From: Acanthococcus lagerstroemiae
Taxonomy: Eukaryota; Arthropoda; Insecta; Hemiptera; Eriococcidae
Assembly (NCBI GenBank): GCA_031841125.1
Contig: CM063109.1
Coordinates: 24,523,321-24,587,320, forward strand
Direction of reading: 5' to 3'
Length of the DNA: 64,000 bases
Shown here one piece after another: positions 11,691-24,530 of the stretch (positions are counted from its first letter, which is position 1; each line of letters begins with the position of its first letter). The notes beneath the pieces are model-generated. The model was not told the origin of the DNA, ran no database searches, and saw nothing but the letters and a program-made list of their open reading frames with translations. Position numbers and translations under genes: made by a program.

Positions 11691-11925
11691 ATTGGTATGC
11701 TGGATATCTGTATGACGATCCGCGTGTCCTCATCTGATTGTAAAAGGGCTCTTAGTCTCGAGTGAGCTGGTGATCTTCTACTCGGAAAAGTGGAAGTGTA
11801 GTTGTGTTAGTGAGAAAGGCAAGCCCATAGTGATTCATTATCATTTCAAATTTCTAGAAGTTCCAATTAAAGATGAGACCTTTCGTGAGTGGCGATGTAC
11901 GAAAAATAGTACACCTATAATACAC

Positions 11926-11981
11926 ACCAAGAGTCAAAAGTGAGTAATTCCCGAGTCATGTAAACTCACTTTCGGCTCTTG
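11926..11981. other. Strong hairpin 1 of a group
   Basis: CCAAGAGTCAAAAGTGAGT pairs with ACTCACTTTCGGCTCTTGG around a loop of about 18 nt. It is adjacent to an imperfect long inverted repeat (about 11975-12030 versus 12436-12510) sharing TACTTTTTACAATACATG, which suggests a decayed foldback element covering about 11925-12510. Confidence 0.45.
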
Positions 11982-12229
11982 GTTTGTAAGATACTTTTTA
12001 CAATACATGATCAGGAAGGGAAAACATGAACCGGTTTGTCTTGTCAAAAATCCAACGCTGAAAAATTCACCATGTGCATTTTCCCAACTGAAAGGAAACC
12101 TACAGTTCTGAAAGCAAATAACATCAGGAAGCAACAATTGCCATAATAACATCGTAATAACCTCCTCGATATTAGTCGGCCACTCTTGGCATCTGTCGGC
12201 ATTCTTGGTATCGCCCCGTCGTGTTGGTT

Positions 12230-12288
12230 GGTAAACGTGCCTGCATGTAAAAATGTGACTCATGTTTTTACATTGAGGCACGTTTACT
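12230..12288. other. Strong hairpin 2 of a group
   Basis: GTAAACGTGCCT-GC-ATGTAAAAA pairs with TTTTTACAT-TG-AGGCACGTTTAC around a loop of about 10 nt, with one two-base internal mismatch. Confidence 0.5.
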
Positions 12289-12307
12289 TTACATTGATGG
12301 TTCATTT

Positions 12308-12358
12308 ACACTGAGGCTGACAGCATTGCTGTAGCAATGCCGTCAGCCACAGTGTGAA
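12308..12358. other. Strong hairpin 3 of a group
   Basis: ACACTGAGGCTGACAGCATTGC pairs with GCAATGCCGTCAGCCACAGTGT around a very short loop, with single mismatches. It follows hairpin 2 by about 20 bp. Confidence 0.5.
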
Positions 12359-12854
12359 TACACCATCAGGTTATGCTTGTGTCTGATTCGTTGATGAAAA
12401 GGGCTGCTTTCCACTGGCAAAACACTAAAGTAAACATCGTCTTTCTGACCATGTATTGTAAAAAGTACTTCACTCGGCATAACTCAAAGTCTCGGACATT
12501 GGCTACACTCGTCTTCGGCTCGCTCCACAAACTTGTCATACTATTTACGCTTATTCTGGCATTTCGAAGTCTACATAAAGTGTGACGAGAAGAATGATTC
12601 TTCTATAAGGCTTTCTGATTAATCGTTCGCGGCGCAATTCGGCCTGTCGTTTTACCCGGAGTTAGCGCATTTCAGCCTATCTTTCCATGAGCAGTAGGCG
12701 CAATTCAACGTATATTTGGCGCAATTCGGCCGTTGCCGTCAAAATACAGTTTCCCGAGAATCCCCCCCCTCCTCCTATTATGTCCAACTGTTCCGGTTTG
12801 CCTCGATCAGTAGGGTATCCCATAGTGGCCCTGGTAGGACAGCGCGAATCCGAA

Positions 12855-13012
12855 GAAAGGAGAGGCGAAAAGGAGGTCCGGGCCAGCCTCAAGGCGTCCC
12901 TTTTGGTCACCGACGCCACACTTGAAAGGTTAGTTTCCGGAGCCAGGGGTGCGGAGTCTAGAGAGCCAATTTGGTTTGCATACATCGCCAACGCTCCACC
13001 AACAGACCGGTC
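12855..13012 (+). repeat. Copy B of the short dispersed element with an open frame
   Basis: Aligns by eye with 1-133 and with the insert at 49005-49115. The frame reads LVTDATLERLVSGARGAESR followed by EPIWFAYIANAPPTD, clearly related to the frames of the other two copies. The open frame extends upstream to about 12687, so this may be a longer copy. No duplication could be assigned. Confidence 0.5.
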
Positions 13013-13793
13013 TATTATGGCAAGAACCCTAGAAATTATAAATCAAAATGCAGTACGGAAAATGCTTCAACTTGCATTTTCTCAAACCGTCCTTCCTGTG
13101 TCGTACCCCGCACATGCTCGCTGCTGGTTCGTCCACCAAATTCTATCCAGTCCCTCCACGATTACAAAACCAACTCCACATCGCGTACAAATTAACATTC
13201 AATAGTAATTTGTATTATCAACAGTAAAGATTTGATTATTATCAATTTCATACCACAGAAACATAAAAACACGTTATCATTTTCAATAAAAATTAAGGAC
13301 ATTCGAATATCCGGAACCGAATTTCACTAACGGACTAGATACGGTACATTCCGAGCATTAGGCTGTTTTCAACTTCTCTTCGAAGTGTACAATAAAACGG
13401 CTCTAAGCTCGTAGGTACCGACTTATCCAATCTAATAAGAATCCCTTATATTCGAACTGAACACAGGTATACTGAAAATTGTACATTGAATACGCTTATA
13501 ATAATTTTAAGCTAATAAAAAATAAACGAGAAAGCTCGATAGTAAAAAAAAAAAATCCAAAACGAATGAATTGACTGCAAACAAAAACCTACGTCAGTAA
13601 GCTAATTTGAAAGAATCACAGATATTTACTTCAGGAGAATGCAGAACAAAACGCCGGTAACTTTCCCACAAAAAAATTTAACAATATTACGCCGCAACTG
13701 GAAATAAAAAAAAGTAAGGTAAAATATTAAGAGTCACGTTGACTCCACGAGTGAGGAAATTTGGCACCAAATCACACCATTATCAGATGTTAC
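13013..13793. other. Downstream region of the carrier gene
   Basis: No gene seen. The sequence is AT-rich with an A-tract at about 13544-13554. It should hold the 3' UTR of the minus-strand carrier gene; I could not place a convincing polyadenylation signal. Confidence 0.4.
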
Positions 13794-16700
13794 TCAAATT
13801 ACAGTTCTACTCTTGATCATTAATACTGATAATGTTTCTTTCACATGGTCGTAAGTGGCGAAACTGATGCCCACGGATATCGGTCCTTTGATCCAGTTCA
13901 TGCTCAGTCCTTTGAACAGACCTTTACGGACGCCCTCCTCGCGGTAGATTTTCAGAAACGTGCCGATGATGGTAGTGCACTGATAACCGGTCACCGTTGA
14001 GGTCTGCATACGTCTTCGTATGATGTCCAACGGGTAGGAGGTGGACTGCCCCAGCATACCGGAAATCGCGCCAAATGCTAAATTCACGACCGTAGAACTC
14101 GCCGCGCCCATTTCATCTGCAACAGGCGGCAATTTAGACTACTCCACGTTATCGCACCGGAGACTCGGAGTTGAAAGATTCAAATTCAAAAGGTTTTTAA
14201 AGTTTAGCTTAAACTTTATGTTTGCAACTCGCGGCCAGTCTGGTATTTAATCTTGAATGGAATTCCATCCTTTACCCTCCCCGGATTCGCAATATCCTGC
14301 TTACCTTTATATAATTTTTTTAGTGTCCCATAGGTACAAAAACTGACGCCGGCATAAGGTATAATTCCCAGCATTGTAGGCACATAACCTTTATAAAATG
14401 CTCGCCATCCTTCAGTTCGTTTTGTGTCGACAAAAACCTGAAATTTACCATATTTATGAATAACGGTTGAAAATAACGAGTCTTTATTGATTCACTTTAG
14501 GTTTTTCCTCCCACACACTTAAAACTTGCGGCTGGTCATGATCGCATGAAGACATGCGGGTGAAGAGAGGACGTAAATACCCTTGGAAAAATTTCAAGTT
14601 ACTCACGTGTTTTAAATTCACGTACTGCGTTTTTGAAGTGATAGCCATTCTAGCTCTAGCTAGATCCAAAGGATAGGTGAGTGTCTGGGAGGTAACTCCA
14701 GCCAGAGAACCAGCCACGAACCTTCGTATTTTCGATTCTCTGAAAACAGAATAATGAAATGAATAGCAAGATAGCATTCGTTTTGAGGACCAAATTGTTA
14801 CTTCCGAGTTCACGTTTCCGCTGAAATTACAGCCTGATTCAGTAATATTAACACCTGTCAGATTAAGGTCAACATTTCATAGGGGGTAACTCCTATGAGA
14901 AAATATAGAATGTCGCACGAAAATAAGATGGACAATATTTCATCGGAAAACAAAGCAAGTTAAGCGTATCAAATAATACTGACAGTAAAAGTCAAATTCC
15001 AAACGGTTCTGGAGCCAGGGGTTCTCAAAGTTTAACATCTTCAGTTTTCTCAGATTTTGATATTGGGGCTGCCTGTATACGCACAAATTAAGTGTCTTTG
15101 CAGAACTCACAAAATTGAAAAATACAAGTCTTGAATTCAGAACACCACTGATCGGACAGAATGGTTAGCCACCAATGTGTCATTAGCACATCATTAAAAT
15201 TTTATTAATTTTCTTACAACAAAGTCATAAGATTCTGAAGCTTACCGGAACTCGCGATGATTTTTTACGTCAAACTGAAAAATCATGATTTCTGGGCTTA
15301 GTGAGTTTACTTCAGAAAATACCTTCAAATGTTGCAACAGTTAATAGTTGACAGAGCAGACTGAAGAGAACGAAAAATGTCAACAAGAATTTCATTATCA
15401 ACGATTGCAGAGTTGAGGATTCCCAGAACTAAATTTCTTCAATGTCTCAAAACTACTTTGACGAACTTTGGAAACGCATACCTTAATAATAATTCGGAAC
15501 TGAGTCTACATTAAAAAATATTCTAAGTGATTTTGAAATCATAAGAATTTATAATTTAAAATATACAGGAATGCCAAAAAAGAAACATCACATCAGCAGT
15601 TTTTAAAATTTCCTATTTTCATTGATTTTCTATACGTATTATCTCATTTAAAAAAATTTTTCTATTCTAAAAGTACTCATATGGGGTCTAGAAAAACTGT
15701 TATCCACCTAGGTCTAACTCAATTTTTTCCAAAGTGAAGGCTCTGTAAGCTGAAAATTGAAATTTTGGAAGCTTCTGGTTCATTAATAATAGTATTATTC
15801 ATGTTACAAAACGTGGGTTTATAATTGTCTGAAATTGAGGAGCTCAGTTCCAAACTGCCCTTAGTCCAAAAAAGCAAAACAAAAAAAAAACGAAATTGAC
15901 ATTATGACGCGATCTGTCGGAGGAAGTCGATAGCTATCGAATGCAATTTACCGGAGTTCTTTATTCGGACTGGTCGCGGTAGTGGCGCGCTGTCATCGCC
16001 AACGTGTAGTAGTGATTATGTGAGAATATTCCATTAACACACGTACTTAATTTTCAGAAAATATGACAAAAATGAAAGAGTTTTTCAAAAAATTGAAGAG
16101 AACCAAATTGATAGCGGTTGAAATTTCCTTTCAAATGAGTCCATTTTCACTTCAATCAGAGCAATTTTCTAAAATGATCACTTTTATAGTAGTTCATCTT
16201 TTTCACACTATTGAAATTGTAGAGCGCGACTCTTTCGCGGTCCCAGTCCGAATTTATATTCGTTCTCGTTTTATGGGCATACTGATCCGCCATTTTTGTG
16301 CTGACCGTTTTCCGTTGACTAGCGAGCGTTCGTTAGTCCACCAAGATTTCTACAATTAGAAGCAGGGATGGCAAACGAAACGAAACGAAACAACGAAATA
16401 ACGATTGATTTTTGTCTAAAATATTGAAACGAAATAACGAAACAAAAAAAAACGTTTCGTTTGCCATCTCTAGTTTTCTGATTTGTGATTTTTAGGATCG
16501 GCTACTAGTAGCCGAGCCTATTGCAACCACTTTCTAGGGTCGGGTACTAGTAGCGGAGCCTACTGTAATCGAAATTTCATTTCTTTTCCCGGGTGAGTTG
16601 AGTCAGGGTAAGTTCAGTAAATAGCAGGGATGGCAAACAAACGAAACGAAATAACGATTGATTTTTGTCAAAAATATTGAAACGAAATAACGAAACGAAA

Positions 16701-19099
16701 AAAAAAACGGGGTTTCGTTTGCCATCCCTGATTAGGTTACCCAACTTCGCCAGGCGCAAAGATGTTCATGACGTCACTGTAGACCTAGTCATACTTAGTC
16801 ATACTAGGCCGCTTATGGAAATACAGTTTTTTTCGATCTTTACTCATAACTGATGCCCTCAACATATTTTTCTATTATTTTTGCGACATACAACATTCAA
16901 TTGGCTACTGTTTTTTTTTTGTTTTTTGTTGTTTTTTTTTGTTTTTTTTTAAGAGCCCTTTACTGCAAAAATTTAATTTTCCCATTACTTTCTCATGGAA
17001 TGGATGTGATGGGCAGGAATTGTTGCAGGTTGCATCCAAGTGAGGTAACCTTGTAAATATAAGAACCTTGCTAGTCCATGGAAAAATCAGCACAAACGTG
17101 GCGGATTACTTAACCTGTGAAAATCATTATAAGAATCGCAAAACTGAAAAAAACACAGACATTTTACCGCTTTACAACAGTAAAGAGTTGCGCCAAACTG
17201 CCCTTAGTCCACAACTCTCCCCACTTCACACCTTCATATCTCAGGATAGGTAAAAGTTACAACGACGTCAGTTTTGTCAGTGTTGCCACAATACTTCGGC
17301 CTGCGATCCGTGTTAACAAACTCGAATTTACTCAACATGCTCCCGGATGGGAATGTTTTTTTCGATTTTCTCGAAATCCTTTTTTTGGACTAAGAGCAGT
17401 TTGGAACTGAGCTCCTCAATTGGTACATCGTCTATTGTGAAATTATGAAATTCACCAAAAGTACCTATGTTGGTAGCCCTGCTCCTACAGCAAGGGGATA
17501 ATTTTACTTGTGCATATCAACAAGTGTAAAAGGAGTGATCTTCGAACGCCTTTGGCGCATTATAAAAATCGTTTTTGAAAGCCAGTTGGTTGGAATAGTT
17601 TCAGCTATAGTACTGAGCTATCAGGATAAAAAAGAATTACCTCCATGGACACTTTTTTAAATGAAATTACGTGAAATTGAAAATCGCGATTTTTGATGTA
17701 GTAGAATAGGGAAACTGAAATATAATCCCCACGATTGAGTTATTCAGTTGCTCTAAATTGGAACGATGCGCGAAAAAGAGTCCGCATGCCATAAGGCTTG
17801 CATCTTACAAGATCCCTTTTTTCGAACACCATGTTAGTTTCAGAAAAGTAGAATAAGGCGATCAAGATTATTTTATGAGCTGAAGAATACGTAATCAATT
17901 TTCGTGATATTGTGCAAAGTCCGTATTGTGTACCTATCGTTGATAAGATGAGAATACCGACTCAAAATTTTGGCTGATTCATTTCGATGAACGCTCCAGA
18001 CTGACAAATATAGCATTCGTGATTTCTCATCTAGGAACATTAACAAAAGAAGTTCACAGACAGAAAGAAATAAGAATGCCGAGTTTCTGACTGAACTGGC
18101 AAACTTAGAAATATCAACTATAACGTATCTAAAATGGCGACTTACATCTCTTTATTACTCTTTATAACTTCAAGTGCAAACATTTTAGCGCAGCAGTTCG
18201 ACGAAAGTCAAATCAACATTGATTAACATCAATATTAACAACCTTCATTGTCGGTGCTGCCTGTTACTAAACCAATATTGTTCGAGCGCTTCGACATTCA
18301 GAAAAGAACTCATTGAAAGGGCGAACTTGACCAAAAAGTGGGTCAAAAATGAACTAAAAATAAATAACATCTTATCTATTTAGCGGAGTTTATTGGCACT
18401 CAGCCAAATTATGTAACGTTGCCGTGAAAATGCTACATCAGAAAAACGCTTGCAACTCCTGGTAAATATTTACGACTTTCTGACTCCAAATATCGTTTTT
18501 CCAGGAAACTGTCAATATCGTTCGGGGGGGGGGGGTAGTATCACTAGAATCATATATTTTAAATACATTTTCTTACTCCGTATGATCAGCCGAATCCACT
18601 TTCAACAATTTCTTCCACTGTTCGTGAGCCGAAAACTGAATGGCAGCATATGGAATGATTCTGGCCATAGTAGCGCTGTTGCCTCTCCATAAATTGAAAA
18701 CGCCTTCTTTCTGATATGTGGTCACTAGAAAACGCCATGCCTCTCTGGCTGAATATTTTTTAGTCGACGCCTGTAACCATTTGTTTATCGTATATTACGA
18801 CATACGTTAAAGTCCACGTAGGTAATATACTCGTAATTTTTCTATAAAATGACGACACTGTAACGAATCGTACTTGGAAGTTGATTTTAGTTCGATCCAA
18901 CGGTGCGATAACCGTCTTCGCACAGGCTCCTGCGATAGCTCCCGACAGGAAACTGCAAATGACTAGTTCTGAATTTTTCAACTATAACAAAAAAACAAAC
19001 TATGAACATCAAGAAAATGAACAGAAGAATCGAGAACAAAATAGAACCTACCACATTAACTGAGTTCTTTTCACCTTTTGCAGGAATATCAGCAACCAT
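13794..19099 (-). CDS. SLC25A42: Mitochondrial carrier, SLC25A42-like coenzyme A transporter
   Basis: Members of this family exchange coenzyme A and adenine nucleotides across the inner mitochondrial membrane. Six coding exons, read right to left: 19099-19052, 18981-18874, 18770-18577, 14739-14607, 14437-14305, 14116-13794. All boundaries are GT/AG, phases agree, and the sum is 313 codons (312 aa), close to the usual length of about 318. Three carrier repeats are visible with signatures [14 protein letters not shown] and PLDIIRRR. The stretches [20 protein letters not shown] and [19 protein letters not shown] are diagnostic of SLC25A42 rather than other carriers. The start [12 protein letters not shown] is the first ATG and is followed by a good donor (GTAGGT). 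The third intron (3.8 kb) contains inverted-repeat elements. A related carrier such as a Leu5-type CoA transporter is the main alternative. Confidence 0.9.
16363..16472. mobile_element. MITE with CAGGGATGGCAAAC ends, copy 1
   Basis: About 110 bp with inverted ends (CAGGGATGGCAAACGAAAC and the reverse complement of TAGAGATGGCAAACGAAAC) and an interior of repeated CGAAACGAAATAACG. The end sequence is hAT-like. No clear 8-bp duplication. Confidence 0.6.
16625..16730. mobile_element. MITE with CAGGGATGGCAAAC ends, copy 2
   Basis: Same family as 16363-16472 and better preserved: it starts CAGGGATGGCAAAC and ends GTTTGCCATCCCTG. The sequence between the two copies contains an imperfect repeat of the type GGCTACTAGTAGCCGAGCCT. 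No clear duplication flanks it. Confidence 0.65.
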
Positions 19100-19399
19100 T
19101 ATACAAATCTTAGATTATTGTTGGTGTCGCAACATGCTAATAGAACAGAAATAAAGTAAATTATAACTGCCATACGGTATAGGGCTTTTCGTTGTCAAGT
19201 TTGTCTACATGATTTTTTATCTCGCTGTGGAATTACAAGTGATTTCGTTGCACTTCAATCTGTTGAACGGGAGTTGAAATTACTGTGTTACCGTGGTTAA
19301 ACATTGAAATTACTGACTGGAATGAAGAAAACTATGTCGGGGAATATGTTTACAATGGATAGTTTTAACTACAGATATCCACGTGAACTAAGATCGTTT

Positions 19400-19660
19400 T
19401 TGCACCTCCTTGGAAATGCTTTGAACAAACTTTCGCATTCCGACAGCCATCTTCAGGTTGACTTAAAACCAATTTCAAGGAGGAAAGCCATGCCTTCCAA
19501 CGTTTTAATAACGACTTACGATATTCCCCATCAAATCTGGCCACAACTTTCATAAAACCAAAATACGATACAGGATACATAAGGATGCGTATTGCTTCTC
19601 GAGTCACAGCTATTGACACTATAAATGTGCATTTTTTCACAAAAATTAAAATCCAAATCA
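19400..19660 (-). pseudogene. Possible decayed THAP-domain fragment
   Basis: Minus-strand frames contain VNSCDSRSNTHPYVS and, in a shifted frame, YRKSLLKRWKAWLS followed by NAKVCSKHF. The spacing (an SRSN-like segment, a tryptophan helix, then a CSKHF zinc-ligand motif) resembles a THAP zinc finger, as found in P-element-type transposases and host factors. The first zinc cysteine appears lost and a frameshift is needed. Could be coincidence. Confidence 0.35.
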
Positions 19661-20551
19661 CTGTTAAAATAAAGTACCAAAAAAAAAAAAATTGTAATAA
19701 AATACGGGAAAGGAACCATACAGCTCCTTTTACTGATAATCCCACAGCGAGATGAGAAATTATGTAAACAAGTCGGACAAGTTCGAGCTTACATATTATG
19801 GTTTAGGCATCATTTCTACGAAAATGTCACAACAAGAGGAACTAATTCCGAATTTCATTCGGATTAATCACAGCTTGTCGATCGATTGTATGTGTATTAG
19901 AATGTAACGGTTTACGGTACATCAGTGAATAGAAAGAAAAATACTTACATCTAGTTGCATTTCACAAAATTAAGTACTATTTCGGTAACTACAACCTCTA
20001 CAAACTTAACTACGACTTGACCTTACAAAAGAAGTATTTTGAAAAACACGGCGACAATAAAATAATTGATGACAAGTTAGAAGACCAGCCTCGACAAGTT
20101 CGTAATTCCGAATCAAGATCAAGATCAACAATACAACTTCCTTGTTTTCGTTTGTTTCGAAGTTTCGATCCGCATCTGCAAGTTATCATTTATCATTGTT
20201 ATCACTTATCATGTTTTGTTGGTGTTTATTTTCTTTGAAAAGTTTTTGTATTTCGAGTTGAAGCGTGTTTAATCCTGAACGTCCTCTGAAGTCACATGAT
20301 CAACTGATCAGAGATCGCCGTGATACTGAGTACAGGAAAAAAGACCTTAAGTCTGATACTTCGATAGACCTTTATATCGAAATATTATTTCGGTGGGATT
20401 CCATGTTTAGTTTTTGGATATGATGGAAGAGGAGGTACGTGCCGAATGAAACAATGAATGGAGAACAGTAAACACAACAGTGAACAGTACACCACAAACG
20501 TAATTGTTAAAGATGTTAGTTCTTCCATAATAATCTTTATTATTAATTAAT

Positions 20552-23536
20552 ATGACAACGAACCGAAGAGGTTCTCTCACTTGCTTCTCCTGCGAAGGAG
20601 ATGCATGTATCGATAATCCTACCAGTAACCAGTTATGTTACAACGCCACAGTGGTAAGTATCAGATTCCATGTTGATATTGTCATTGCTCTCGTATTTTA
20701 CATTTACTTCACTAACTTTTCAACTTGCAGTGTTGGAAAACGACCGTCAGGCAGACGGACGGTTCCCAAAAGTTCAGTAGAGGATGTGCGAAGGAGACCG
20801 GTGATGTAATGCTATGCAGTCCGGTTCGACAAACCGCTTTTGCGGAGACGTCAGGTGGTGGTTATCATATCAATTGCTGTTCAGAGAATTTCTGTAATAA
20901 TGGCACGTTTCCAGTATTACCTTCATCTCCCAGAGGTACATCGTGTAACATGAAGGATATTTCGATAAGACAGTTCTACTTTACTACGACCCTTTCCTAG
21001 GTATAAACTTTGAACTACGTTTTGCTTTCTGTTTTAGATGCTACGTCGCCGGATCAGCAGTCTATATTAAATATTTGTCTAGCCTTGATATTAGTTGTCT
21101 GTGTAGCACTAATAATTACGGTTATAATGGGAATAATAGTATACATGCGGCGGAAACACCGTAAAAGAATACTTATAAGTCGATCTCTGTCATTCGATCT
21201 CGATGCATATTCAGGAGACGTAATTAGAGCTCCTGCCGCTGTCGGAGATAGCACATTAAAAGTGAGTCAGTTTCAGTATTGTAACTTCTTTTTTGTCAAA
21301 ATATTTTGAAAAATACGTAATGACTCGGGATATGTGTGTTATAGGAGTATTTGGAGCAGTCAATTACATCAGGCTCTGGATATGGTCTGCCTCTGCTGAT
21401 GCAAAGAACTCTTGCACGGCAGATTTCATTAGTCGAGCTTATTGGAAAGGGTAAATATGGAGAAGTGTGGCGTGGTACATGGCGCAGTGAAAATGTCGCT
21501 GTAAAAATATTCCTGTCCAAAGACGAAGCATCGTGGTCTCGTGAAACTGAAATTTACAAGTAATTTTGAACGTATTCCATACGTGACTGGCATTCTGATT
21601 AGTGAATGGATCAAACCATTGAAATGCGCTTTTAATGGAATAAATTTCGTACCATTTCAAGACTTGCGAATTAAAACAACATAGATAGCTAATATCGCGT
21701 ATTTTGCAGCACCGTGTTGATACGACATCCAAATATACTCGGTTTTATCAGCTCCGACATGAAATCTCAAAATTCAGCTACACAGCTCTGGCTGGTGACG
21801 CAATATCATGAGTTAGGATCTCTGTATGACTACTTAAATAGAAAATCCTTGAACTATGCCGAGATGTTCAAAATATGCAATAGTATAGCTAATGGAATTG
21901 ACCACTTACACACTGAAATTTTCGGCGAACAGGTAATTACGTTATGTTTCACTGAAGGGTTTGTTTGTATAAAATGGAAAAGCATCGAGTGCTCGTACGT
22001 CCTGGCTTGGAGTGCGGAGATGCAAATGCATCCCGGGTTTTTCGACCTATTGTGGCCTTGTGGGCCTTTTTTGTCGCAATCCACATCACTGAAAGAATGT
22101 TTGAATTTGTTGATCAGGCCCTTTACGTTTTACATCCCAAGAATTTAATTGCGGGGCCGTGCCTGATGGAGTGTTGAATATTGTTGAACAAAATCTCAGA
22201 ATAGAAAACTGATATGGCGCCCAGTCCTAATGTTCGATTTGTTACAGGATAAACCTGCCATTGCTCATCGGGATATTAAGAGTAAAAATATTTTGGTGAC
22301 GAAGGATGGCGAATGCGTGTTGGCTGATTTTGGACTGGCTGTGACGTACTATCAAAAACTTGACAAAATGACAATAACGCCGAATCCCAGAGTAGGAACA
22401 AAACGTTATATGGCTCCCGAAGTTTTAGATGAAACGTGAGTAAACTTGTATCGTCTTAAGAAATATGTTTCGGCGACTAGTATGAAAATTTGTTACTCAT
22501 GAAGGTTACAAATTATCTAGTGAACCAAATGAAATAGTTATCTCGATCAAAAAGTACCTTTTGTTAATTTGAATCCCGTGAAGGGTCCTTGTAATTATGT
22601 ATTGAATCATTCCTGAAAATTTTTGAAATGAAACAGACGTTAAGGAAATTAACACATTTGTGATTCCTGTTGAAAATATTGCTGCATTCAGTAGATGTAC
22701 AGGCCGACATACTGAATTACAGAAATTAGAGAAAGCTCCCCTTTACAATGACGAAAGTGCAGAACTTCTAATTCTGTCTGAATTTTAAAAACACTGATTT
22801 TCTTTTCCGCACTGCCCTTATAACATCATGACCATTTTCGAAGGCCGGTTTTACCCCATCGCTGTTGTTTACTTATTCAACATTTAGTGTATCTGATTGA
22901 AATCCCTGTAATCTGAATGATGTATTATTATTTCTGCTTTATCGCGTTTTTAGAATGAATATGGCATCGTTTGAGTCATTCAAACGAGCTGATATTTACG
23001 CTTTGGGCTTGGTGCTGTGGGAGATCTGTCGCCGTACTTCGACAAATGGTGTTTTCGAAGAGTACAAGCCTCCGTTCTACGAGTGTGTCAGTTCCGATCC
23101 GAGCTTTGACGACATGCGAAAGATCGTGTGTATTGACCAACGAAGGCCAATAATACCAAATCGATGGCTTTCGGACGAAGTAAGTTTGATATTTTTAATG
23201 TTAATGTTTTATTTTAAAAAATCCTAATCCTCTCATGTTTATCGTGAATTTATCTGTTACTACGATTTCAAGTCGGTGCTGTTATTCCCCGCCCCATCCA
23301 AACCAAAATTTTCAAGTCTTCAATTGTTTCCTGAATTCTTTCTGTTTAATGATTGTTTTGGCTTATTGCGAAGTCACCGCATTTTCTTTTACCTTTTTGA
23401 ACTAATTTCATCGTTATAATTTTTGCAGGTATTACGTTCAATATGTAATTTGATCAAAGAATGTTGGCATGCAAACCCCAGTGTGAGACCCACCTCTTTA
23501 CGGATAAAAAAAAGCATCCTAAAATTGAAAAGTTAA
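20552..23536 (+). CDS. sax: Type I BMP/TGF-beta receptor serine/threonine kinase, saxophone/ALK1-2 group
   Basis: Membrane receptor kinase that binds BMP-type ligands with a type II receptor and phosphorylates R-Smads. Exons: 20552-20653, 20731-20935, 21038-21261, 21345-21559, 21710-21932, 22248-22435, 22954-23179, 23429-23536; phases agree and sum to 497 codons. The Cys-rich ectodomain ([12 protein letters not shown] to [11 protein letters not shown]) is followed by a transmembrane segment at about residues 112-138 and a GS segment ([19 protein letters not shown], residues 185-203). The kinase has GKGKYGEV, Lys231 in [12 protein letters not shown] (330-337), ADFG (349-352) and [32 protein letters not shown] and [12 protein letters not shown] favour the sax/ALK1/ALK2 branch over thickveins. 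Oddity: the 20552 ATG is directly before the ectodomain, so no signal peptide is encoded. A 5' exon upstream is likely missing, and the start given is provisional. Confidence 0.88.
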
Positions 23537-24503
23537 TCGTTAAGTTTTATTAAATTCTTTTGTACTTGTTTATTTTTTATACATTTGCTTTCATTTAATA
23601 CTGATTTATTGAATAACGTTGTGATTTCGGGTCAGTATAGATTCTTCATATTTTTGTGGCTGTGTTTCGCATGTAATATAAACAGGAGTGCCATACATAA
23701 AATATTGATGATGGTCAGCTGTACCTATGTCCGTATATTAATTTTATTCGCTATAATTGCGGAAATTTAACGCGAGCTCTAAAAGGCGTACCCGAGATGT
23801 ACAGAGCACTGTCATAACAAAGCGATGCGTTATGATATGGGGCTGCATGTTGGCTTTGCGTTTTCTCGTTTCAGCGAGTAAATCTGTAACTCAATCGAAT
23901 GGCGTTTAATGGCCAGAGCAAAAAATGCTGTGTGCGTCTTTTTTGAGCTCACTTTAAATTTTTACGACTGTAAGTGGTAATTTGTGTTCCGACTCAGGCT
24001 GTTGATGTACATCAGTTGAGTTCAAATAATGTATGAGTTTTCTTGACCAGAATCAATCGAATGAAAAGCTCATTTCAGTATTACTCCTTAAATATATGAC
24101 TATTTTTGTGTACCTATGTTTGAACTTTAAAGGAATTCGTGGGACTTGCGGAGGCTTTTTGTAATTCATTTCTTATCTTACTTGATATGTGAGGCTCTGG
24201 GAAATTCGGTATGCTGAATATTACGTGTTTCCGTCCCAGTATTTCGAAGTGAATAAGATGGTATTCGTTCATTGAACTAACTAATTAGGCAATGTCGGGA
24301 ACGCTCACTGGGTGTACGTCACTGTACATTTGCGTATGGGAGAGTAATGATAAAAATGTTGACGTATATGAAACTTGGAAGTTTACCCCAATTGAAGAAG
24401 ATTTCAATCTCAACTAAACTTATTCTTATGATTTTTTATATAAATGCCGACTTGACAAACTATTTGGAAAAGAATGGTCTGTTTAAAATTGTGTAAATGT
24501 CAC
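23537..24503. other. 3' region after the receptor gene
   Basis: No gene recognised. Probably the receptor 3' UTR followed by unique AT-rich sequence up to the left boundary of the giant foldback element. Confidence 0.4.
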
Positions 24504-24530
24504 CGATAACATAACATGGCTGTATTTCTA

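Larger units (their letters stand above)
15833..17421. mobile_element. Possible TIR element inside a carrier-gene intron
   Basis: About 40 bp beginning AATTGAGGAGCTCAGTTCCA near 15835 and running into CTTAGTCCAAAAAA recurs inverted at about 17378-17421. A third partial copy (CCAAACTGCCCTTAGTCCA) is at about 17191-17209. The 1.6-kb interval holds the two smaller GATGGCAAACGAAAC elements. No TSD was identified, so the boundaries are tentative. Confidence 0.45.
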
